In this document: one piece after another, positions 51,050 to 62,782 of the stretch
Layout of the letters: each line of letters opens with the position of its first letter
Numbering within the stretch: position 1 is the stretch's first letter
Assembly: GCA_037127255.1 (NCBI GenBank)
Contig: JBANSL010000006.1
Span: 84,561,350-84,625,349 of the forward strand
Source: Persicaria tinctoria
Lineage: Eukaryota > Streptophyta > Magnoliopsida > Caryophyllales > Polygonaceae
Length of the DNA stretch: 64,000 nucleotides
Direction: 5' to 3'
Notes under the pieces: generated by a model
Seen by the model: only the letters and a program-made list of their open reading frames with translations
The model's database searches: none
What the model was told of the DNA's origin: nothing
Translations under genes and position numbers: made by a program

Positions 51050-52511
51050 AATTTGACAGAGGATCTTCAGTCGTCTTAAATCCTATCAAATAAATCCGAC
51101 TAACCTAACTAATGTAGTTTGGCAAGTACGGGTCGATCCCACAGAGAGTCAATGATTTGTATGCAAGTCAAGTGTGCTAAATAAGAACTAAAGAAACAAA
51201 GAGGGGGGATTATGATGATTGAGACTAACTAAGTAAAAAGCAAAAGGAAGCAAACTAAACAAATTGATTTAACAAATATGAGACAAATAGGTTAGGTCAA
51301 CCAATCTCAGCAATCAGGTTTGTTCATTGATCATCGAAATGGAATAGATAACTTCCTCTTGAACACTTTGTTGTGGAAAGACTAGGTCTTTTGAATCCAA
51401 TTCCTTATCGAAATTAGTTAACAGGACAACCAGACCCTGAAAACCCTAATTATCAAACAATCTTGAAACTATCAAGATTCAATTCAATAATCGATTAAGT
51501 TTAAAGGAAATCAACAAAGACAATCGACACGCACAACCAGTTATTGCATCAATTGCAAATCAATTCTTTATACAAATCCCTAAATCAACCAGTTTCAGAG
51601 ATTCATACTTTGCTACTCAAGAATATAGATAACTCAACCAGTAATTACCTATATCTAGCTATAGATTATCATGAAAAGGCATCAGTTGATCAGACTAACG
51701 GAAATTCACGAAAACCCTAAACAATCGGCGCAAAGAATTGATAATATTCAAAGAAGAGTATTAAGATAGAGAAATCTCACAATGAAATTGCAAACCTGAA
51801 GCTTCGATTAATTTTCCCAAGCAAAGAGGTTTAGTGGTTCATCCTTGAGAAATCACAAGAGGTTTTCAATTTTTCTAGGTACAAAACCTCTTCGCTTCAG
51901 CTAAAACCAACACGAGACCCTTTGTTCTTCTTTCCCACTAACGTTTCCTCTCCAACACTAATTGAAATTAAGATTAAAAATAAAGTAACAGCTGTTACGC
52001 TGTTTCTTGCACTCGGCACAACAAACTCGGGTTCGCCACCACATAACTCGGCCGAGTTCTAGTTGCTCCACCCGAGTTCTATTCAACAGCTATCTTGATG
52101 TCCAGATTTCGCTATTTTCAAAGCTGAATTTGGAAAAGTCAAAAACACGAAAGTTGTAGGTCTTCGAATCCTCTTTCCAACAAGTATAAGTACGCTCCGA
52201 TCCGATAACCACAGCCTTCATACGACTCGTTTTAGTGAAGCGTCGCCAGCTTGGACAGCTCCCATCCTTTACATGTTTAGCTCCTCTCCTCGGCTCTTGT
52301 GTTCTTCTATTCTTGTCCCATCTTCCAACATTGGCTCGAGCTTAGCTTCACCTCTTTACAATCACTTGAAATCATGCACAAATCTCGTAGATTCCGACTC
52401 TAATTGAAACATAATGAAAACATGAAAACTACTCTAACTCATGCATAATACCCTACCTAAACACATCTAAATGCTTATATTAACACTACCTAAATGTGTC
52501 TTATCACGGTC

Positions 52512-52866
52512 CCTATTCTTGGATGATATGTTTTTCTTGGATATTGGAATTGTTTGTTTGTGTTGTGTTTTCTTTGCCTTGCGTCTTGGCCAGACCTTTG
52601 GTAAAGGAGATGATGCCTATATTTATCCAACTCCGAGAAGGTTCACATATGCCAATTGCATCCAAGTAGCTGCTGAAAGTTCTGCTGCACGCCCTGGACT
52701 ATCCTATAACTATGAGAAGTTGCTGCATTTTATGGTCTGTTCAAAGAAAGCACCACCGCTTCTTCTTGAGCTGAATGATTTATCTCGAATGCCTGATTAC
52801 TTCGTGAGTTTCTTCTACCTCTCTTTTATTCTTTTACTTTACTTTGAGGACAAAGTAAGATTTTAA
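52512..52866 (+). other. Open stretch after the nested element, product unrecognised
   Basis: Resumes the host TR-GAG element. An open frame with GKGDDAYIYPTPRRFTY, then LLLELNDLSRMPDYF, ends at 52866 just before a ttgaggacaa word and purine tract. It may be an exon of captured sequence or a lost C-terminal domain. No family recognised. Confidence 0.35.
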
Positions 52867-54229
52867 GCATGGGGTGGGAAATTCAAGTGTAGCTCCGTCT
52901 TTATATATATGTTAGTTTTATATTTTATGTTTTTTTTCAATTTTTGTTATGCATTCCATTGCATTTATGTGTTATTAACGATACCCATCTTGGTTTAGTT
53001 TGTCGTCTAATTCATTTTATGATCTTATTGCATAAATCCCATGAATTGATTGAATTGCTTGAAAATGATTTTTGGAGCATGATTTGAGAATATAATTGAG
53101 CAAGTATGATTCATAGTCGAGGTTTAATTGAAATCTAAAAAAATATAACCCTTGTGAGTTTGTTTTGGCCTTATAGGGACTTTACATATTATTCTCGTTT
53201 GCTTTTATTGTGTGATTATACTATCCATATGCTTCTTATTTTAATACCGTATTGCACGTGTTTGTTGCTTGTGAATTTCAAATGATTGAAGCATGTTTTC
53301 TTTAGCCATATTATACCCTATCTACCTTACATATTATTCTTTGCTTGAAGCCCGTTTGAGCCTTAAAGCCTATTTTTTTATAGCTCCACAAAAATATATC
53401 ATACCCAATGATTAGCCTGACCCCATCCGGGAATTAGGAGGAGAATTGGTGAAAAATTTATATGTTGGAGTTACTTTGAGTAGAGATGATGTATGTATGG
53501 TTGTGCATTGCGAGAAGCATAGCCAAAATAAGGTAACCCTTCTTGCATAATAGAGATGACTTATTACTAGTGGCCTAAGGAGGATAAAATTCACTTAGGA
53601 GTAAAAGTCTAGTAAGCTTGGACCTAGGGAGGATAAAATTCACCTAGGGGCAAAAGTAAGCATAAAAGAAAAGAAAAGAAGTCATCATAATGAAAAAAAT
53701 GCATGAGTTGTAATGTTGTATGGCTATTGAAATCGAAGAAGCTTATTGATGTGTATTGGAGTTTATGTTATTTGAATGGTTTGCGAAGTATGGAAGTTTT
53801 GGTGTTGTTCTGGTTGGTTGTTGTTCCTTTTTCACGGATTTTTAGCACCACAAGCCTAAATATTTGTGATGCCTTATGTTCCTACCAAAGCCCCATTACA
53901 ACCCTATAAAAGTCCTCATGATGTTGTTTGCAAGTGATAACTTTCACGGTGTATAAAACATTTTGGATTGAGTTGGGAGTTGTACTTTAAAGCCTAAATA
54001 CATGAGAGCTTGAGTGAAACACATTATCCCGGTGAGGTTGGATTAAATTTGCCTTTACTATTGGATCGCTCATATATTTGTTATGATATTTGTTCTCTTA
54101 TTCATGGCTCCTATTGCTTAATGTTGCTTTTCTAAAACTTCAGCATGAAGATCTTATTCGTGGGATGATTAATTCTATAAATGTTTTTCATTGCTTGAGG
54201 ACAAGCAAAAGTCTAAGCATGGGGTAGTT
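52867..54229 (+). other. 3' noncoding interior of the short-LTR TR-GAG element
   Basis: No ORF of note. Contains blocks conserved with the sister element (reverse orientation) and two copies of the gtgaattttatcctcc-type block (minus sense) at 53580-53660. Ends with ttgaggacaagcaa and the polypurine tract before the LTR. Confidence 0.6.
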
Positions 54230-54481
54230 TGATAGAGTCTATTTTAGTCATGTTTTTAATATAGAATTGCATAGTAATTTAGAGCATATTTTACATATTT
54301 TATAGTTAATTTATATCATTTAGTTTTCGGAGTCTACACTAGTGTTTTTATATATTTCAGGTATTTTTGGGTTGGATCGTATGAATTCGGGGATCGACTC
54401 ATGCTTACCGCACTACATTAGTTAGGTAGGTTCGAATTATTTTGATACGGTTAACGCGACTAAAAATCGTTCATCATGATA

Positions 54482-55429
54482 GGACCATCGAACGGAACCT
54501 TCTTGTTATCCTCAATGTCACTAGGAGTCATCGACAATTGCACTACATCATTCCCCTCCACTTGATTTTGATTTGTCCTCAAATCGTCGTCATCGTCAGG
54601 CACGAACAAGGATCGATCGGCAACGTTGAAGGTAGAATGAACACTGTACTTGTCGGCAGGGAGATCTAGCTTGTATGCATTATGACCCATCTTCTGAACC
54701 ACTCGAAATGGTCCATCTACCATGGGGTCTAGCTTTGATTTCCGTTGTTGCGGAAACCTTTCCTTCCTAAGATGCATCCATACTAGATCACCAGTGTTGA
54801 ATTGTACATCCTTGCGACGCTTGTCCTTCGCTGCCTTGTATTGTGCAGTTTTCCTTTCCAGCTGCGCCTTGGTACGCTCATGCAAGCGCTTGATTAAGTC
54901 CACTTGCTTAGCTGCATCCATGGTCTCCTTTTCCTTGAGTGACCAAGGCATCATATCCACTGGAGTCAGGGGATTTCGGCCATACACAACTTCGAAGGAG
55001 GTCTGTTTTGTTGGAGAGTGCCTAGACCTGTTATATGCAAATTCCACAAATGGTAGGCATTCATCCCACCTCCGGAGGTTAGTTCGCAGCATGACTCTAA
55101 GGAGAGCTCCAAGAGTTCTATTTGTAACCTCAGTTTGTCCATCAGTTTGGGGGTGACAAGAAGTAGAAAATAAGAGTTTTTTTCCCAACTTAGACCATAA
55201 AGTTTTCCAAAAACAGCTTAAGAATTTAGTGTAACGATCAGAAATTATAGATAAAGGAAATCCATGTAAGCGAACAACATATTTAAAGAATAAGTGTACA
55301 ACATGAATAACATCATTAGTTTTGTGACAAGGAATGAAATGAGCCATTTATCTTTGTTGTCTACAACAACAAAGATAGAATGATGACCCTTATAAGTTCT
55401 AGGCAATCCTACAATAAAATCCACTTAAT
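54482..55429 (-). pseudogene. Gypsy integrase C-terminal part
   Basis: The 295-codon frame 55347-54460 carries integrase motifs (HPQTDGQTEVTNR with the catalytic Glu, FAYNRSRHSPT, chromo-adjacent GDLVWMHLRKERFP) and a pol tail ending in the LTR (DIEDNKKVPFDGPI). Before 55347 a frame break separates the upstream part with GLPRTYKGHHSIFVVVD at 55429-55360. The frame continues from interior into the LTR, a feature also seen in the 24-31 kb element. Confidence 0.85.
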
Positions 55430-56776
55430 CGTTTGGGATACCCGATCCTTCGCTTGTGGGCTCAAGATCAAGAACCACGGCGTATATTTGCCCGATTGCA
55501 ATGCTCTTCCAATATCTCATGATTAACAAATTAATTAAACTAATTAAGTAAACTAATTATAGCGATGGAATAATTTAAACAAATTAACTAGGAACGTCGC
55601 GACAGAAATAGAGAGGGTAGAGAGAGCGAGGATCAGCGCGCGTCTCAGGGATCCGGAGGATCAGACGCGGAGCGAAGCCTCTAGAGCGAAGCGCCTAAGG
55701 ATGCCGAGGATGCCGCGAGGATTCTCGGAGACGGTGTGTGTCGCTAGAGCGAGCGAAGCTGATGCCAGCGAGCGAGGCGAGAGCGCGAAGACTAGAGAGC
55801 GAGAGCTTGGAGTTCCGCAATAGAAGCCGCGGGAGCGAGAGGGAAGCGAGGGCGAGTGGGATAGCCGAGTGCCGGGAAGCCAACGCTCACTAGGAGCAAG
55901 TGTAGGTGCGAGCGTCACCAAGCGCCGGTCTCCTTCCTTGCGACGCCTCCTGGGTTTAGGGATGCGTTTGGTTTTAGGATTTTTCGGTTGTGATCAATGT
56001 GATGGTGATGATGACTGTGTGCTGAAGTGACAAGAACACAAGAGCAAGATAGCTTTGGGATTGAAATCGAAGAACCCTTTAATCCATAAAGGGGTTCCTA
56101 AATTCTATTCAATCTAAGAAATTCAAAGTACATGAGTTTGATTTAATAGAAAAGCTATGAAAGATCTAACCAATCCTTCCTTGCAAAGGAAAGGGGTTTG
56201 GATAGATCTAATTTATCTAAAGATAATTAAAACAATCCTAAGATAAGTAATTCCTATTAAAGATAGAAATTGAATAACTTGGTGTACAAGAATTAATCTA
56301 GAAGAGATATAATTCTTGCATCTTATTAATCCTACTTACATAAAATAATAGAATTAATTAATTTAATTAACTAAAAACTGGCCCAAGCACTTAGGGTACT
56401 CGACATTGCTTATGGCCCACTCGACATGGGCTTGTGTGCACTCGACATGCATGGAGATCGAGTGGCCCATGTGTTGTATCGAGTGGTGTCTTCAAGGAGA
56501 TTGTTGTCGAGTCTTCATGAGCTCCATTTGTGGACGCAAGCTCACTACCTGTGCTAGTGGCGTAGTCTTGAGCAAAGTGATACAGGGTGGCTTGAATCCT
56601 TGCTCCATCGTTCCTTGGTAACGGACAAGAAGGACTTTGGTTGCATTTTCTCTTGGCCCTTGCACGAGTGATAAGACCATTTTCTCTTGGCCCTTGCACG
56701 AGTGATAAGACCATCAAACGAAATCTTCATGTTGTCCTCAATGTCACCAGGAGTAATTGACAATTGCACTGCATCA
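55430..56776 (-). repeat. 5' LTR of the Gypsy element
   Basis: Matches 38672-39909 plus 54482-54550. Contains a block of tcgagt / actcgac words (56398-56520) also present in the other LTR. Its inner edge reads ttaatcgtttggg where the intact end is tgatatgtttggg, and integrase codons follow at once, so the edge was trimmed or mutated when the interior was deleted. A 43-base direct duplication is seen at 56657-56710. Confidence 0.85.
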
Positions 56777-56988
56777 TTAGAATTGATGAGAATGGATCGA
56801 CCCTGTTGAGAGAGGGAGTTCGCTTTCCATTTAGATAGTTGGTCTCTTGTTTTACATAAGATTTCCTCAAATGTATCCTTATTAACCCTTCCGCTAATGA
56901 TTGGACACCCAATGTATTTCTCCATAGTCCTTGTGTGGGGAGCTTGAAGAGAGTTATGAAGCAGTTGAATTCTAGTCCCCGGGACACC
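56777..56988 (-). mobile_element. LINE reverse transcriptase piece, continuation of 36946-38671
   Basis: The minus strand encodes MEKYIGCPIISGRVNKDTFE then KWKANSLSQQGRSILI. This lies directly upstream of the NLSAKPL sequence at 38671, so the two pieces were contiguous. The LINE is cut at about 56988 by another LTR. Confidence 0.87.
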
Positions 56989-57238
56989 TAATGTGAGCCT
57001 ATTTTACCATGTTTTTATATCGATTTTTGCATGCATTTCATGCATTTGGGTTAGAATAACACTAAATATGTGTAGTATATGTTTATTTGCAATATATGGA
57101 GGTCTACACAAGTTTTTGTTATATTTTGCAGAAATCGGACGCACTTTGGAGCTTAAAGGAAAAGTCATGAAGAAGCTAAGGATGATGCAGCTGGAGAAAA
57201 GGCCATTTTTCGCCATTCATCATTCTGAATCTAACTAA
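56989..57238 (+). mobile_element. Truncated LTR related to the solo LTR at 12486
   Basis: From tgtgagcctatttta onward the 250 bases match 12489-12735 (including ggaggtctacacaag and aaatcggacgca). Similarity stops at about 57235, where the next element begins. Confidence 0.8.
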
Positions 57239-57515
57239 GCCAACAACAAAAACATCTGTAGAAACATAAAAATAAAATAAAACACAGCCAGCTGGCAAAA
57301 AGTAGCGAAGGCACTATCATAAGTCTGTCCGCGAATAGAGAAGAGGAGAAGTAAAGAGAGACAAAGACATTGTCATAAACGGCAAGCACACTTCAACAGA
57401 ATCATCCGCGGACAGAAAAAAGGACACGTGGCGGTCATGCCCACCCCCCACGAAGAAGAACACGTGTCGAATGGCAAACCCCATGTGGCATGTCATTTAG
57501 AGACCGCCTTGTACC

Positions 57516-57523
57516 TATAAAAG
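57516..57523 (+). promoter_or_regulatory. TATA-like box in the Tat-like LTR
   Basis: tataaaag about 500 bases before the LTR end; a plausible U3/R promoter. Inferred. Confidence 0.5.
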
Positions 57524-58020
57524 CAAGAAATGACATTCAAAGAGAGGGACTTTTCGGGTGTTAAGGAAGGAGAGAAAAGGGGAGAAAAGGAGCGGATCGA
57601 AGCCAAGCGAGCCTGACGAAGAAGAGTGGAATAGAGAGGATAGAGAGAAGAAGTCGAACACGCCACTAAAAACCTCTTTTTCAGGAAGATCGAAGCATTT
57701 TTCACTAGATTGCTCCGCGGATATAGACCTTTCTCACCCTTAGTAAACCTTTCCTCTTAAATTGAGAGTATGTTGTTGTTGGTCCTCAAGATAATCAACG
57801 ACGACAGGTAAACAAACTAATTCCCGAATTGTCCAGGGAAAACTCGATAAGGGAATAACACATCAACACTCGTAGATAGATTATTCCCGCGGCACAGGTT
57901 GGGCCGCGTCGATTATTTGGATGCGGGTCAGGTAAGCCCGTTGGGAGTATTAAAGGTTTCACTAGGTAAATTCCCGGGTCCCACTAAAAATGGAGGCCTT
58001 GAGAGATCGGGCTTTTTCAC

Positions 58021-58038
58021 TGGCGCCGTCTGTGGGAA
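58021..58038 (+). other. Primer binding site of the Tat-like element
   Basis: TGGCGCCGTCTGTGGGAA, one base after the LTR end (ctttttca). Confidence 0.8.
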
Positions 58039-58207
58039 CCCCCTCACACTAAGGGGTTCCTTTAGAAAGTTCTTTATGTTCGATGAAATCAGACAAAGAC
58101 CCTCAGAACTTTGAAGAAAGCTAGGGTCCGCGTTTGAATCTAGAAATATGAATTTATGCATATGAAATTAAATCTTTCACTATCGACAGAATCGCGACAC
58201 TAAGAAG

Positions 58208-59534
58208 ATGAGTGATAGCCAAAACAATCTGATGCAGGATATGAGCCAAGGGATCCACCAGGATCAGGAGCCCTCAAGTATGTATATCCCATTAACGCCG
58301 CAACCAAATCCAGATGGCGAAATGGGAGACCAACACCTCAGTACCCCTCCGCATCACCATAACGTTCAACATGGATTAGGAGGACAGTACATACCGCAGA
58401 ACTTCTGGTACTATGGAGCATGTCGTGAACAACCTAACCCCTTTCAGCAAGAATAGTCTCAATACTTTTATTATGATCAGTGGGGAAAGAATCCGCGTCA
58501 ACAGGAAAATTTTGATAGATATAACACCGCGTACGATAACCACGGCAACTGGAACTACGATTTTCAGAATCAGGAAATACCACACCAGACGTGGCAGAAT
58601 GATCAGTAGCAATGGGAGAATAAACACCGATGCGGAGAGAGATCCGCAGATGTTTCCACCTCTACGAGGTCCGACTCAACGGAGAAAAGAACGAAAAACA
58701 CGCCAGCAGTTTTCCCATCAGTGTTTACCAAGGAAATATATTCCGCGATAGTGCCAAAACGGTGGAGAGATGTGAACCTCATGAAATATGACGGGACGAC
58801 TGATCCTGAAGATCATCTTTGCCATTTTACAACCGCGATGGGAATAAACGAATACAATGATGCCATGTTATGTAGAACGTTCCCCTCAACTTTCACAAAG
58901 ATCGCACTTACCTGGTTCACTAACCTTCAAGGCTCCGTAACCAGTTTTTATCCAGTTGTCCCACGTCTTCACATCCCATTTTGGAAGTGAGCGATCGAGA
59001 AAGAAGACCATGCTCGATCTGAATTCTATTAGGCAAGGAGATGGGGAATCTTTGGGGCATTTCTTCACCCGTTTTAACAGTATGGTGGTACAAATCCCCA
59101 ACTTTAATCATGAGTCGGCGATCATCATACTCATGGGGAATTTAGCAGAGGGAGACTTCAAGACATACCTGTTTCGGAAGAAACCAACTAGTTACGACTA
59201 TTTGAGGGAGCGGGTGTCTAGGCAGATCGAGGCTGAAGAAGCAGCCGCGTCCAGTTCTAAAGAAAACGCAGGAAATCAAGGACTCTTTGGGAAGCTTGTT
59301 GGGAAATTCAGGAAGGAGAAAGCTAATCCACCCAGGCATCATTCGGAAGCTGCAGATTTTCATCCCCACCGCGACGAAGTACACATGAATTCAGAAAGAG
59401 GGCAAGGATCTCCTCAAAGAGAATATCATCCGCGTTCCTATCATCCGAGGGAGAACCACTATGGAAATCAAGAAATGAGATTCCCACCGAGAAGGGAAGA
59501 TCGACTTAACCGGAGGCCGGACTGGGAAGACTGA
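58208..59534 (+). pseudogene. Gag of the Tat-like element
   Basis: Starts MSDSQNNLMQD. Stops (TAG) at 58454-58456 and near 58606 interrupt the N-terminus. The capsid-type domain (KRWRDVNLMKYDGTTDPEDH, then FPSTFTKIALTWF) is split by a frameshift near 58965 and continues as SIRQGDGESLGHFFTRFNS in the next frame to a TGA at 59532. After that, codons in the same frame run on toward protease. Confidence 0.85.
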
Positions 59535-61480
59535 AACCCCAGGCTTGACGACTCTCATGATCGGCAGGACCGATATTTAAGGCAACAGGATCAGCGTAGA
59601 GATCTCCCTTTTCATAGCCAGGGAAGGGGGAGCGGAAGAAGAGGACGCGGAGGTAGGCAAAACTATACGTCTGCAGTCCAGAAATCCGTGAATCAGAGAG
59701 AAGCTCGAAAACCCAAAGCAGGCAAAATACTGGAGCCTGAGGGTTTCATCAATACCCTCGCATGAGGCTTTTCCATGGCAGGGTCCAATAGACAGGAAAA
59801 GAGAAATTACGAAAGAGAAGGAAGGCAGCCTCCATTCGCGTCAAGTAGAAGAATCTCTCTTTCACAGCATGAAGACATATCCTTTTCCCCAAAAGACGAT
59901 GAGGAAGTAAGGATGCCGCACTCAGATCCTTTAGTCATCCATGCTCAAATAGCAGCCAAGACAGTCAAAAGAGTATTTATCGACACCGGTTCATCAGTCG
60001 ATATCTTGTCATGAGAGGCTTTCTCTCAAATGGGAATATCCGCGACATCATTGAAACCGTATTCAGGAACATTGATCACGTTCTCAGGAGGAGAGGTTCA
60101 AGTGGTGGGTACGATCGAGCTTACAGTAGTTTTGGGAATGGCCCCAAAAAGGCGCATGGAAAACATTGTCTTCACGGTAGTAAAGATTCCTACTGTATAC
60201 AATGCTTTACTGGGACGCGTCTCGCTCTATAAATTCCATATGATAGTATCAATCTATCACTTTGTTGGGAAATTTCCTTTGCTAGGAGGAGGAATCGGTG
60301 AAGTTCGCGGCCAACAGCCAGAAAGCAGGAGCTGCTATTTAACTTATATCAAGAAAAGAAGGGAAGTAATGTGTATTAGTGAAAAATGTGGATCCGTGGT
60401 AGGGGATAACGACCCGTCAGAACTCTCAGAGGCTGAACTGGAAGTAAGATCGACAGAAGCAAAAAGACTGACCGCAGATGAAAGAGTTACTTATACACCA
60501 TTCCCAAACCCTGAGGAGAAAGTTTATTTGGGACAAGCACTGGAACCAGCGGAAAGAGATCGGGTCATGGAGATCATAGAAAGGTCAAGAGACGTGTTTG
60601 CTTGGACTCCGCGAGATTTGCTGGGAGTCCCATCCACAACTGCTTTGCATACTTTAAGAATTCGTCCAGGAACAAAGCCCATAGTACTTCAGAAGAGGAA
60701 GATGGCTCTTGAGAAAGCTGCCGCGGAAAAAGAAGAAACTGACAAGCTTTTAGAAGCTGGGTTCATAGAGGAGGTGGAAGACTCAGATTGGCTCTCGAAC
60801 GTAGTTTTGGTGAAGAAATCTAATGGGAAGTGGAGAATGTGCATCGATTTTACCGATCTTAACAAATCTTGCCCCAAAGATAGTTACCCGTCGCCATCCA
60901 TAGACGAACTTGTCGATGGGACCGCGGGTAATGAGGTCCTCAGTTTTCTTGATGCTTACTCTGGATACAATCAGATAAGTTTGGACCTTGTAGATAAGAA
61001 AGCAACTACCTTCATCACCAATCAGGGGATATTTTGCTACCGCGCCATGCCTTTTGGACTCAGGAATGCTGGGGCTACGTTTCAAAGAACTATTGATCGA
61101 ATCTTTCGTAAACAGATTGGCAGGAATGTGTCGATTTATGTGAACGATATCGTAGTCAAGAGCCAGAAAGCAGAGGATCACGCGACAGATCTACAAGAAA
61201 CTTTTGATTCCCTTCGTAGAGGAGGTTTGAACTTCAACGCAGAGAAGTGTGTCTTTCGGGGTTGATTCTGGAAAACTCCTTGGTTTTATGGTTAGCCATC
61301 GAGGAATCGATGTGAATCCTGAAAAAGTAACGGCAATCCAAAATCTTCAACCACCTCGAACGATCAAAGAATTGCAGTCTCTAAATGGAGTGGTAAATTA
61401 CCTAAGCCGTTTTTGCTCTTGCCTAGCGGACAGGTCGTTACCCTTCTTTGCTTTGCTCAAGAAAAAGGGACCAATATAGT
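59535..61480 (+). pseudogene. Protease and reverse transcriptase of the Tat-like element
   Basis: Same frame as the end of gag, with stops at 59764 and 60012. The aspartic protease site is FIDTGSSVDIL (near 59975). Reverse transcriptase: WRMCIDFTDLNKSCPKD (60831), DAYSGYNQI, MPFGLRNAGATFQ, and the active site reads YVND (61138-61149) instead of YVDD, so one catalytic Asp is lost. A frameshift follows at about 61262, then the thumb (GFMVSHRGIDVNPEK). RNase H is largely absent. Confidence 0.9.
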
Positions 61481-61630
61481 GGACAACAGAGTTACAAGAA
61501 GGGTTTGGGAGTTTGAAAATTTTCCTATCAATACTCCCCACTTTGCACCAACCCGAGAAGCAAGAGATTCTGCATCTATACTTGTCTCCCAGATCTACTG
61601 TGCATATCAACGGAGGAAGGAAATCTCGTT

Positions 61631-62674
61631 GTGAAAGAACTACATGATGGGGTTTGTGCACACCACCAAGGGTGGAGGGCTGTGGTGGCCAAAGCAACCA
61701 GACTGGGATATTACTGGCCAACCATGAAGCAAGATGTTCAAAATTATATCCAGAAATGCGACGCGTGTCAGAGGTTTGGAAATCTGAATCACCGCCCTTC
61801 CGAGGTACTGAAAAGTATAACTGGAGCCTGCCTTTTTTCTGTATAGGGAATGGACATTCTTGGTCCATTTCCCACGGCCCCCGGACAGTTGAAATATGTG
61901 CTTGTCTTGGTTGATTACTTCACAAAGTGGGTCGAGGCCGAAGCAATGGGACTAATCACCGTGGAGAAAGTAAGAAGGTTCTTATGGAAGAACATCATTA
62001 GCCGTTTTGGGGTACCCGATTCAATAATCACGGACCATGGACCTCAGTTTGATTGTGAAACAATTAGAGATTTCTGCGCAGGATTGGACATAAACCTCAA
62101 AATCTCGTCTATAGCCCATCCGCAGACGAACGGACAGGCAGAAACAACCAATCGACAATTACTACATGGGATACAAAAGAAGCTCTGGAGCACAGCAAAA
62201 GGGCGATGGGCTGAACTTCTACCATTAGTTCTCTGGTCCTACCGCACGTCAGCAAAAACTCCAACTGGAGAAACCCCGTTTTCTCTAGTGTTTGGTATGG
62301 ACGCGGTCATCCCAATAGAAAGGTTGGTTCCTTCGGCACGAATAATGACATACAACTAAGAAACCAATGATGAAACATTGGAACTTGAACTCCATCTCAA
62401 AGAGGAGCGCAGAATGACAGCATCCATAAAGGAGCAAGAATACAAAAGGTGGCTATCTAAATATTGGGATAGACGAGTTCGCCCGCGGCATCTCAGAGAA
62501 GGAGATTTGGGGCTCCCCCAAGCTGCCGCTGGAGGAAAACTGGACCCAAACTGGGAGGGACCTTATGTGATCGTGAAAGAGGTTCAAGAAGGAGCATACA
62601 AACTCATAACCCCCGAAGGCACCGTTTTAAACAAGACCTGGAATGCTTATAATCTAAAAAAGTACTATGTATAA
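61631..62674 (+). pseudogene. Integrase of the Tat-like element
   Basis: HHCC-type zinc region (CAHHQGW, then YIQKCDACQRFG), stop TAG at 61847-61849, then core motifs LVDYFTKWVEAEA, IITDHGPQFD and HPQTNGQAETTNR giving the D-D-E triad. Stop TAA at 62357-62359, then the C-terminal region with GDLGLPQ and NWEGPYVIVKEV. All three pieces share one frame and are separated only by stops. Confidence 0.9.
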
Positions 62675-62782
62675 TTGCCAGAACTTGTATGTAACAGAAA
62701 GCTTAGTCGCCCCCGCAAAAATTAAATAAAGCGGTTAGAGGGCGCTTTCATTATTTTTCCTCCAGAAGAACTTCTTAAATAA

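Larger units (their letters stand above)
42627..52506 (-). mobile_element. Gag-only LTR retrotransposon, 1453 bp LTRs, opposite orientation, TSD cggtc
   Basis: 5' LTR 51054-52506 (1453 bp). 3' LTR 42627-46865, which is also 1453 bp once the nested solo LTR and its TSD copy are removed. TSD cggtc at 42622-42626 and 52507-52511. Minus-strand LTRs start TGATAAGAC and end CTGTCA (mutated to CTGTAA at the 42627 end). The tRNA-Asp primer site is at 51049-51032 and a purine tract (gtgtgggagag) lies next to the 3' LTR. The interior has a broken gag-like ORF and long noncoding sequence, no pol. It sits inside the short-LTR relative. Confidence 0.93.
39910..54476 (+). mobile_element. Gag-only LTR retrotransposon (TR-GAG type), short LTRs, TSD tgata
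   Basis: Identical-length LTRs of 247 bp (39910-40156 and 54230-54476) start TGATAGAG and end TCATCA, with about five differences by eye. TSD tgata at 39905-39909 and 54477-54481. The primer site TGGCGCCGTTGCCGGGGA (40160-40177) matches the 3' end of tRNA-Asp. A purine tract (gcatggggtag) precedes the 3' LTR. It carries a gag-like ORF (40287-41279), unrecognised gene-like sequence and a long 3' noncoding part, but no pol. Interrupted by 42627-52506. Confidence 0.93.
38672..56776 (-). mobile_element. Ty3/Gypsy element hosting a nested stack, TSD ttaga
   Basis: 5' LTR at about 55430-56776. 3' LTR at 38672-39909 plus 54482-54550 (split by the next element). Ends read TGATGC/TGATGT...ATCA on the minus strand. 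Target duplication ttaga at 38667-38671 and 56777-56781, inside a LINE. The only interior left is an integrase and pol tail (55429-54551): the 5' LTR abuts integrase codons directly, so leader, gag, protease, reverse transcriptase and RNase H are deleted. The two LTRs differ by substitutions and a 45-base indel, so the element is fairly old. Confidence 0.9.
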
